From assembly GCA_016184005.1 (NCBI GenBank), contig JACPDL010000003.1, positions 297,632-361,631 of the forward strand: DNA of 64,000 nt, in the 5' to 3' direction. Each line of letters begins with the position of its first letter. The first letter of the stretch is position 1. The notes beneath the pieces were generated by a model that did not search any database, had not been told where the DNA came from, and saw nothing but the letters and a program-made list of their open reading frames with translations. Below are positions 56,967 through 64,000 of this stretch, in pieces. This stretch comes from Candidatus Aenigmatarchaeota archaeon (GTDB taxonomy: Archaea > Aenigmatarchaeota > Aenigmatarchaeia > GW2011-AR5). The position numbers were made by a program, and so were the translations under genes.

Positions 56967-57797
56967 ATGCTTGGTTATCTGAGCCTGATAAGGCCATTGA
57001 ATGGCGCAATGGCCGCTATTGCAACATGGACAGGAGCAATAGTTGCTGGTTTTCCAATAGGCTATACAAACATGCTAACATTCCCTTTAAGCCCTGTTTT
57101 GCTTGCAATGATTTCTGTATTTCTCATTAGTTCGGGCGGCATGGCAATGAATGACTACTTTGATGCAGAGATCGACAAGCTGAACAAGCCCAAAAGGCCA
57201 ATACCGAGCGGGAAGATAAAAAAGAAATCTGCGATGGCTTTTTCAATCATATTGTTTGTCTCCGGCATAGCTGCGGCTTATTTCATTAATACAAATGCGC
57301 TTGGCGTTGCTGCTTTTGCTGCCGTTTTGCTTATAGCGTACGCGGCGAAGCTGAAAAAAGTTATTATGGCGGGGCACGTTTCCGTGAGCCTGCTTGTTGC
57401 ATTGACCTTCATTTACGGCGGCATTGCGGCGGCCAACTATATTCCAGCGTTAATGATGGCGCTGCTTGCCATGCTGTCAAACACCGCAAGGGAGATTTAC
57501 AAAAGCATAGAAGACGTTATGGGCGATAAAAAGCACAACGTAGCTTCACTGCCGATAAGACTTGGCGTGCTCAAAGCCAAGACGATAGCAAATACATTCG
57601 TAATCACCTCAGTAATCTTCAGTTTTGTGCCATTCGTCCTCGGGACTTTCGGGCAGCTCTACCTGTTTTTTGTTGTGATAGCTGACATCGGCTTCATATC
57701 TGCAGTGATAGCTCCTGTGAGATATAGCGCAAAGATATGCAAGCTCTCGATGATCATTGCCTTGATGGCATTCATCGCAGCAGCGATAAAGATATAA
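56967..57797 (+). CDS. UbiA-family prenyltransferase (archaeal lipid type)
   Basis: LIRPLNGAMAAIATWTGAIVAG, NDYFDAEIDKLNKPKRPIPSG, KSIEDVMGDKKHNVASLP. Confidence 0.92.
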   Translation: MLGYLSLIRPLNGAMAAIATWTGAIVAGFPIGYTNMLTFPLSPVLLAMISVFLISSGGMAMNDYFDAEIDKLNKPKRPIPSGKIKKKSAMAFSIILFVSGIAAAYFINTNALGVAAFAAVLLIAYAAKLKKVIMAGHVSVSLLVALTFIYGGIAAANYIPALMMALLAMLSNTAREIYKSIEDVMGDKKHNVASLPIRLGVLKAKTIANTFVITSVIFSFVPFVLGTFGQLYLFFVVIADIGFISAVIAPVRYSAKICKLSMIIALMAFIAAAIKI

Positions 57798-57883
57798 GTT
57801 ATATTCTTAGTTAGAGAAGGATACTAAGAGGGATCTTTGCGCTCAGAGAAGCAAAGCTTCTCCGACCAAGAAAGGGGTTTGTT

Positions 57884-58189
57884 ATGGAATTGAAAAAGAT
57901 ACAGGAATATGTTCAGAAGAACAGCATAAATCCATCAGAATGCCTTTATCATACCCAGAGGAGCATAAAGAACAAGAAAGGCGAAGTGGCCGGCAAGTTA
58001 AGGGTCCTTGTGCCGAAAACAGACGGTAAAGCCCGCGTTGAGTATATCTGCCCTGAGTGCGGTGCATATGGCTACCAGGAAGCAGAATGGAAAAGGCCCT
58101 TCTATGTAAAGTGCGAGAAATGCCACGTAAAGATAGGCGTTCCAAAGATGAAGGCGGAAGCAAAAAGAGATCTCAAACGCAACGATTAG
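57884..58189 (+). CDS. small zinc-ribbon-like protein
   Basis: YICPECGAYGYQEAEWKRPFYVKCEKCHVKIG. Confidence 0.6.
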   Translation: MELKKIQEYVQKNSINPSECLYHTQRSIKNKKGEVAGKLRVLVPKTDGKARVEYICPECGAYGYQEAEWKRPFYVKCEKCHVKIGVPKMKAEAKRDLKRND

Positions 58190-58219
58190 TCTTAAAAGAT
58201 TTCATGTTATAATTATTGA

Positions 58220-58537
58220 ATGCAGCAAACCGAAACCGGCGGCTCCTGCTTGATATCCTTGGGAAAACACTACATTTCAAGCGAAGAAATATTTGATGCA
58301 ACAATTTCTGTGAACGGGACACATTACATGTTTGAAATATACAAAACAGCTGTTTTTGATGACGGGAAATCCGTTGAACCACATGCTAGAAAGGCCAGAA
58401 GGATATGGGAAGTTGCGCGCGCTTACGACCTGAATGGGGACTGTCACGTGATCGCAAGCTGCGGTGAATGTGACAGGCGTGCAAACGAAACCGCGAATGT
58501 TATGTCAGAATCATTGGCACGGTACGTCCCCAAGTAA
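58220..58537 (+). CDS. hypothetical protein
   Basis: 105-aa ORF. Confidence 0.4.
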   Translation: MQQTETGGSCLISLGKHYISSEEIFDATISVNGTHYMFEIYKTAVFDDGKSVEPHARKARRIWEVARAYDLNGDCHVIASCGECDRRANETANVMSESLARYVPK

Positions 58538-58888
58538 TTTCTTGTACATCTGTTCAACGTTCTTTCTGTTTACAAAACTATGATGCCTGAAGCCGCCGCC
58601 AAAGCTTTTCGGTATGTGCAGGAGTTCATGAATCAGTGTTTTTGCCTTTTCAGCTTCGTTCAGCTTGTCAAAATTCTCAGAAATAACCTCGATTACATAG
58701 TGCGCCTTTGTGCCGAGGGCTGCCTGCATGATGCGCGGAAGCGCATGGCATCTTGCCAGCGTACGCCTGCTTTTTGAGCCCCTGCTGCGCACGCAAATGA
58801 CGCGCGAGAAATCGTGCCGTATCCCAAGCCTTCCGGCTATAGCCCTTATCCTTGTCTCGATGTCGGGCGCATGCTCGTATCTTATCAT
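58511..58888 (-). CDS. putative zinc metallopeptidase
   Basis: YVIEVISENFDKLNEAEKAKTLIHELLHIPKSFGGGFRHHSF (HExxH). Confidence 0.8.
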   Translation of the reverse strand: MIRYEHAPDIETRIRAIAGRLGIRHDFSRVICVRSRGSKSRRTLARCHALPRIMQAALGTKAHYVIEVISENFDKLNEAEKAKTLIHELLHIPKSFGGGFRHHSFVNRKNVEQMYKKLLGDVPCQ

Positions 58889-58963
58889 AAGGCTTCAGAC
58901 ACGTATTCTTTGTAACTGATCTTAAAGAAGAAGCCCATAAAAGGCCCGCAACTAAAACAGAAA

Positions 58964-59344
58964 CTACGCTGTGCCTGCTGGAACAACGACGCAATCCTTG
59001 TAGCATGTCGTTACAGTTTCACCACTGTCGCAAGCCCCGTTGGGACAATCTACGCTGCCGTCAGCCTTGGTACAATCAGCTGCACAATTGGCCTGGTTTT
59101 CTGTATCATACGCTACTGAACATATGCCGTCCCCGCACTTTGCGCAATCCTTTTCGCAGCTGTTAATGGTTTCAGTGCGCGAACATATGCTGTCTCCGCA
59201 GCGTGCGCAATCTACAGGGCAACTGGCCACAGTCTCTTTGCTGTCGCACTTCAGGTCGCCGCAGACAGGGCTTTTCACGCTGGTACAACCAGCTATAAAA
59301 ACTACGGCAAGTATCAGCAATACAGGTACAATGTATGCGCGCAT
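58964..59344 (-). CDS. secreted Cys-rich lipoprotein-like with four CGDxxC...C repeats
   Basis: Lipobox-like VFIAGCTS and CGDLKC/CGDSIC/CGDGIC/CPNGAC repeats. Confidence 0.7.
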   Translation of the reverse strand: MRAYIVPVLLILAVVFIAGCTSVKSPVCGDLKCDSKETVASCPVDCARCGDSICSRTETINSCEKDCAKCGDGICSVAYDTENQANCAADCTKADGSVDCPNGACDSGETVTTCYKDCVVVPAGTA

Positions 59345-59380
59345 TAGATTTATTTATATCCTCGCTGATATTTAAATGCA

Positions 59381-60325
59381 ATGAACGTGGAATTCAAGGA
59401 TGTTGTATTATATTATAAAAACCTTCTGGCGCTGGACAACCTTTCGTTTGCGGTAAGGGAAGGGGAAATTTATGGTCTTCTGGGGCCCAACGGGAGCGGA
59501 AAAACAACGACCCTGAGGGTTTTGCTCGGGCTCATGAAGCCGGATTACGGGTTTGCTAAAATAAACGGCATTGATGTATGGAACCGGAGGGATGAAATAA
59601 AGCGCCTTGTCGGCTACTGCCCGCAGTCCAACAGCTTCAATGAAAAGCTCACGGTAAAAGAGAATATAAAATATTTCGCACATCTTTACGACGTCCAGGC
59701 AGACCTGAATTCCCTGGCAGAAGAGGTTTCTTATTTTCTGGGCCTTTACAGGAAGCTGGACGAGCTGACAATGAACCTCTCGGGAGGGATGAAGCGGAGG
59801 CTGAACATTGCATGCGGAATCCTTCACAAGCCGGAACTGCTCATTCTTGACGAGCCAAGCATAGGGCTGGATCCGATATCCAGAAACGAGCTCTGGAGAT
59901 TCATAAAAAGAATAAAATCAGAGGGCACGACGATAATACTTGCAACAAACATAATGGAAGAAGCGGAGGCGCTTTGCGACAGGATGATACTGATAAAAAA
60001 CGGGAAGGCCCTGATAGAGGGCAACGTGAATGACATCAGAAGCAAGGGCGGGAACATAGAGAATATAATAATCTATGTCAGGCAGGTGATAGGAGTCGAC
60101 AACGAGTATCACAGGATTGTCAAGTCAATAAAGAACCTTGAAGGGGTGCTGGATGTTGAATACACAAACGAGATCATAAAAATCAAGGTCCTGGCCGGTT
60201 ATACAGACGCTGTTCTGAATTATACTGTATTCCAGCTGAACAGCGGGCTGATAGACGTTGAGGATGTCAGCATTGCCAGAACTTCTCTTATAGACGCCTT
60301 TGAGCTGTTGGTAGGTAGAACATGA
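59381..60325 (+). CDS. ABC transporter ATP-binding protein
   Basis: LLGPNGSGKTTTLRVLLG, LSGGMKRRLNIACGIL, LLILDEPSIGLDP. Confidence 0.95.
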   Translation: MNVEFKDVVLYYKNLLALDNLSFAVREGEIYGLLGPNGSGKTTTLRVLLGLMKPDYGFAKINGIDVWNRRDEIKRLVGYCPQSNSFNEKLTVKENIKYFAHLYDVQADLNSLAEEVSYFLGLYRKLDELTMNLSGGMKRRLNIACGILHKPELLILDEPSIGLDPISRNELWRFIKRIKSEGTTIILATNIMEEAEALCDRMILIKNGKALIEGNVNDIRSKGGNIENIIIYVRQVIGVDNEYHRIVKSIKNLEGVLDVEYTNEIIKIKVLAGYTDAVLNYTVFQLNSGLIDVEDVSIARTSLIDAFELLVGRT

Positions 60326-60368
60326 TGTTCTTTTCTGACTGCTGCAGGGGCCTGCGCAGGTGTCCGGG

Positions 60369-62081
60369 ATGAAATTCTTTTACATACTCCTGAAGGACGT
60401 TACCGTATTTTTTCGCGACATAAGAAACTTCATGTTCCTTATCCTGATGCCTGTAGTGATAGTTATTCTGTTGGGCCTGGTTTTCCTGTCAAACGAGCCC
60501 AGTAATGTGCCCATCGTGGTTTGCGACCTGGCAATGGATGATACATCAGGCAGGATATTTTCAGCGGTAGAAAATTCCACCGTTTTCAGCACAATAAGAT
60601 TGTACAGCGACTGTGATAAAGCGATAAGCAACGGCATAAAAAACAGCGCAATAAGGGGCGGGATTATAATACCCAAGGGGCTGACAGAAAACATAAGGAA
60701 CGGGAGTTCGCAGGAACTGGAAACTATCGTAGACAACACAAAACCTGTCTGGCCGTATGTTGCAGTCTACTTCAGCCGTATTTCTGATTATATGTCGGAT
60801 GCAGTCACAGAAGAAATCATAAATTCCACGTGGTCAAAACTGAGGAATGTCTCAGACGACATGGAAGGGCTTTCCGGCGATCTGAACGACTACAAGAAAA
60901 AGCTGGAGAATATCACCAAAGACCTCGATAATGTTGTTTCCAGCATCAGGTATCTGGAAGGAAACCTGTCCTCCATCGATACGAGTGAAGTAGAAAACAA
61001 GTTAAATGCCTCTTCAGAAATTTTAAGAAACTCGACTTTTTATTTTGACTCCATAAACAGCAACCTGGCTGAATCGGAAGGCATAATGACACAGGTTACG
61101 CAGGTTGCGGCATTGGTGGACGACGCCGAGAAATCCCAGGCTATATTGCAGAATATCAGCCTGCTCCGGGCAAATTTTGAAGTTCTGAAGCTGTCCCTTT
61201 CCGGAATCCAGTCCTCTCTTGCCGGTACAGAAACCAACATCAGGGAGTCGCAGAAAAAAGTAAAGGCGATACAGGCCTCAAATATATCGAAGGATCTCGG
61301 GGGCATAAGATCGGAATTGGAGATGACATCCGGTTTTTTTAACCAGACGTATCTCAGCGTGTCAGTCCTGTCAGAAAAGGTGGATGAAAGCAGGGATCTT
61401 TTCAAGAAACTGGTGGAGAAAGACCCATCTTTTGTTGCCAGCCCGGTGGAGTTCAGGGTGAATGCATTCTATAAGGGGCAGAGATTTATCGATTTCCTTT
61501 TCCCGAGCATAATGATGCTGATAGTGATGATGATAAGCATCCTGCTGCCGGCTGTTTCTTTCGTGAGGGACAGGAATTCCGGCTTGCTGGAAAGGGTGAT
61601 GCTGTCCCCGGTAAAGCTTGAATTCCTGATTGCTGAAAAGGTCGTATCATACTTCCTGATATCGCTTTTGCAGGTCCCTTTGATTTTATTTATCGGGACA
61701 TACTTTTTCGATATACAAATAAGCATGTCCAATTTACTGCCTATCTTTGTTGTGAGCAGCGCATCGATTATAATGTTTATATTCTTCGGTCTGGCTATAG
61801 CCAGCTTTTCTAAATCTGAAAGTACTGCAATAATGGCTTCTATGCTCTTTATAATCCCCATGATATTCCTTTCCGGGGTATTCATTGCAATAGAAATTAT
61901 GCCCGGTTTCATCAGGCCCATTGCAGAATCTTTGCCCATATCAGTACCGGTAAGATTGCTAGAGACGCTAATACTCCAGAATTCAGGAATAAACCTGATT
62001 GTGCTGGGTTTACAGCTGTTCCTTTACATAATATTTTATACGATAGTCTCATGGGCTTTGATAAGGAAGTGGCTGAAGTGA
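60369..62081 (+). CDS. ABC-2 type permease with large extracytoplasmic coiled-coil insertion
   Basis: N-terminal TM, ~340-aa soluble region, C-terminal TM bundle (FLFPSIMMLIVMMISILLPAVSFVRDRNSGLLERVMLSPVK). Confidence 0.9.
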   Translation: MKFFYILLKDVTVFFRDIRNFMFLILMPVVIVILLGLVFLSNEPSNVPIVVCDLAMDDTSGRIFSAVENSTVFSTIRLYSDCDKAISNGIKNSAIRGGIIIPKGLTENIRNGSSQELETIVDNTKPVWPYVAVYFSRISDYMSDAVTEEIINSTWSKLRNVSDDMEGLSGDLNDYKKKLENITKDLDNVVSSIRYLEGNLSSIDTSEVENKLNASSEILRNSTFYFDSINSNLAESEGIMTQVTQVAALVDDAEKSQAILQNISLLRANFEVLKLSLSGIQSSLAGTETNIRESQKKVKAIQASNISKDLGGIRSELEMTSGFFNQTYLSVSVLSEKVDESRDLFKKLVEKDPSFVASPVEFRVNAFYKGQRFIDFLFPSIMMLIVMMISILLPAVSFVRDRNSGLLERVMLSPVKLEFLIAEKVVSYFLISLLQVPLILFIGTYFFDIQISMSNLLPIFVVSSASIIMFIFFGLAIASFSKSESTAIMASMLFIIPMIFLSGVFIAIEIMPGFIRPIAESLPISVPVRLLETLILQNSGINLIVLGLQLFLYIIFYTIVSWALIRKWLK

Positions 62082-62150
62082 GGCTTCGCCGCCCCCAAGG
62101 TGTATCAAAGAAGTCCCTTTTTTAATTTGTTATTACAATTAATAAATTAC

Positions 62151-62399
62151 GCCTCTGTAGCTCAGATGCAAATCCCTTTCTTGTAAGAAAGGTCTTTGCA
62201 TGCAAAGAGAAGCAAAGCTTCTCTTGCATCGCAGGAATTAAGAATTCCTGCAGATGTCCCAAAGAACAAGCGAAGATATTACAAGAAGAATAGGATTGCA
62301 GAGAATTTGGTAGAGCGTTACCTTGGTAAGCAACTTTTAGAAAGAGTTGCATCAAAAACAAAAAGGTAAAGGCCGCGAGTTCAATCCTCGCCGGGGGCT
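62151..62399 (+). tRNA. tRNA-Thr(GGT) with D-loop insertion (~140 nt) and anticodon-loop intron (~35 nt)
   Basis: GCCTCTG/CGGGGGC acceptor, GCTC/GAGC D stem, TTACC-TTGGTAA-GGTAA anticodon arm, GCGAG-TTCAATC-CTCGC T arm; ~74 nt remain after removing insertions. Confidence 0.87.
62166..62201. repeat. hairpin family H, copy 4, inside tRNA-Thr D-loop insertion
   Basis: ATGCAAATCCCTTTCTTgtaAGAAAGGTCTTTGCAT. Confidence 0.75.
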
Positions 62400-62437
62400 T
62401 CTATTCACTTTAAATCCTCTATCGCTTTATCACGAAT

Positions 62438-63346
62438 ATGCTTTCTGATATTGGGATAAAGCAGGCTATGAAAGATGGCAGCCTTGTTATCGAGCCGTTT
62501 GACGAGAAGTTTCTTGGCCCGTGCTCTTATGACTTGGAAATTAAGAGGGTATATCGGGTTAAAAGATCAGAAAACCCTTTTGTGGACCCTAAGGATGAAG
62601 AAGAGATATCAATGGAAAGGTTCTTAGAAACAGAATGCGAAGCTTATGATGGCGTTTTAGTTCCAGTAAGATCGTATATAGGCGTAAGTAAAGAAAAGGT
62701 TTGGAGCGCGCGTTATGCGGAAATTACGACGCGCAGCAGCGCAGCCCGGCTTGGGATTCAAACTTTTCCACTTAACAAAATAGAAATAGCTAATACAGCT
62801 GAACCGGATCACGTATATTTCTCTATAAGCACCTTTGGCACAACATGCGAAGTGCCAACAGGCAGAAGACTATCCCAGCTTTTTGTGCATTCTGGGTTTC
62901 CTCTGCCTAGAAAGACTTTGCATCTTGGAGGGAAAATAAAAAGATACAATGACGGGATTCTCCACCCTGATCAAAATAACGAGGCTTGCTTTTCACAAGT
63001 TACTGTAGCTTCTGGATGTTCATATTATCTCAAACCTCGAGAATTCTATTTGGCTCATACAGAATGGTTAAAATGTCCTGATAATGCTGCAGGAATGCTA
63101 GTCAAACTTCCGGAACATAGATTAATGGGACAAATCCATCTATATGCACCTTTAATTTCTCCTGGTTCTGAAGGCCATCAAGTCCTAGAAATATATTTAG
63201 CTGAAGGTTTGCGCATGAAAGAGGGACAACCTGTCTGTGAAGTTGAATTCTGGCCTCTTGACCAAAACCCGCAAAACGCATATAATGGAAAGTATCAAGG
63301 ACAGAAAGGGCCGCAAACAAGCCTGTTTCACACAGAAGGAGCGTAA
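62438..63346 (+). CDS. dCTP deaminase/dUTPase-like protein with apparent tandem dUTPase folds
   Basis: GPCSYDLEI, ITTRSSAARLGIQT; C-terminal half NPQNAYNGKYQGQKGPQTS. Confidence 0.8.
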   Translation: MLSDIGIKQAMKDGSLVIEPFDEKFLGPCSYDLEIKRVYRVKRSENPFVDPKDEEEISMERFLETECEAYDGVLVPVRSYIGVSKEKVWSARYAEITTRSSAARLGIQTFPLNKIEIANTAEPDHVYFSISTFGTTCEVPTGRRLSQLFVHSGFPLPRKTLHLGGKIKRYNDGILHPDQNNEACFSQVTVASGCSYYLKPREFYLAHTEWLKCPDNAAGMLVKLPEHRLMGQIHLYAPLISPGSEGHQVLEIYLAEGLRMKEGQPVCEVEFWPLDQNPQNAYNGKYQGQKGPQTSLFHTEGA

Positions 63347-63355
63347 GTGATGCCT

Positions 63356-63450
63356 CACCACCACAAACGGTGGTGCGTCCGCTTTCGTTTCGCATACCGT
63401 CCATCTGCACCTTAAAAGGTGTAGCGTTGCGAAACGAAAGTAACTTTTAT
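63356..63450. repeat. structured element family 2, copy F
   Basis: CACCACCacaaacGGTGGTG then CTTTCGTTTCGCA...TGCGAAACGAAAGTAAC; matches 20470-20636. Confidence 0.78.
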
Positions 63451-63499
63451 TTTTGGTGTTTTTGGATACTTTTTTAACCGTTGCTGCGTTCTAGTTAAT

Positions 63500-63754
63500 A
63501 TGCCAGACGATATGAAGGGGATGAAGAAGCTTCTGATTGACCATCTTTACAGCATGATTGCCCAGGATACTAAGTCCATGAAAGAGTTAGAGAAAGAGTT
63601 TGGCCTCAGTGAGGATAAGCTTGAGAGGCTGATCAAGACGTTTCTGAACAAGTGGCTTGTATCTCCTGATATGATAGCCATGCTTTCCGAGATGCTTGAA
63701 ATATATTCAACAGACCAGAAAGAGAGCAAAGGCCGCGGATACTATATTGGTTGA
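63500..63754 (+). CDS. hypothetical HTH-like protein
   Basis: MKELEKEFGLSEDKLERLIKTFLNKWL. Confidence 0.5.
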   Translation: MPDDMKGMKKLLIDHLYSMIAQDTKSMKELEKEFGLSEDKLERLIKTFLNKWLVSPDMIAMLSEMLEIYSTDQKESKGRGYYIG

Positions 63755-63764
63755 GGAACGAAAT

Positions 63765-64000
63765 ATGAAAGCCAGAAAATCTTTCGGGTTTAAGATGTTA
63801 GTAATTATAGGCTGTGGTTTCAGCATTTTCTCAGCACTGCTGGGGATAGGGTACATTTCGCTAGCCAGTTCAACAGAATACGCTGCTCTATCCGAAATAG
63901 GTGTCATTCTGGGAGCAGTAATGCTTATTCTGGGAATCTTCGGCTTTGGCGCACACTGGCGGTTGTGGAGAATGAAAAGAGACGGATTAACTTATGTGAT
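63765..64000 (+). CDS. membrane protein, truncated by window edge
   Basis: MKARKSFGFKMLVIIGCGFSIFSALLGIGYISL..., open to window end. Confidence 0.5.
   Translation, partial: MKARKSFGFKMLVIIGCGFSIFSALLGIGYISLASSTEYAALSEIGVILGAVMLILGIFGFGAHWRLWRMKRDGLTYV

Noticed and set aside
1-64000. CRISPR array
   Set aside because: Repeats found are dispersed and structured, not regularly spaced direct repeats with unique spacers; no Cas-like ORFs seen.
1-64000. Prophage or provirus
   Set aside because: No capsid, terminase, portal, integrase or tail-like ORFs recognised; gene content is mostly housekeeping.

Overview
This looks like one contiguous stretch of archaeal chromosome. Markers are PCNA, TFS-type RNA polymerase zinc ribbons, RpoL, Rrp4/Rrp41/Rrp42 exosome with SBDS and proteasome alpha, Mre11/Rad50, Dph2, a UbiA-type lipid prenyltransferase and intron-bearing tRNAs. 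The dense, short genes are compatible with a DPANN-type lineage, but that is inference. Housekeeping content includes a split Suf cluster, PyrB/PyrD/PyrG/GuaB/PurA, Nth/Nfo repair, dCTP-deaminase-like, ABC and antiporter genes. Accessory content includes a 1536-aa secreted multidomain protein (NHL, FN3, Ig, G8, beta-helix, dockerin-like) between full and truncated copies of a DNA-alkylation-repair gene, two RelE-type TA loci, two DUF2283-like gene pairs and an AN1-TM-CAP fusion. The most interesting layer is non-coding. (i) tRNA-Trp(CCA) appears interrupted three times (acceptor/8-9 region, D-loop, T-loop), and a LAGLIDADG-type ORF ends on its first nucleotide. (ii) tRNA-Thr(GGT) has a ~140-nt D-loop insertion plus an anticodon-loop intron. 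(iii) Families of structured repeats are present: a two-hairpin element in 4 copies with compensatory stem changes, a related 2-copy element, and a TC/TC-mismatch hairpin family that also occurs inside the tRNA-Thr insertion. (iv) Many 6-9 bp perfect palindromes with mostly 3-nt loops sit in intergenic regions, in RNA-element loops and in the tRNA insertion, resembling a hairpin-insertion process on non-coding RNA loops. All calls come from reading the sequence; no searches or folding software were run.
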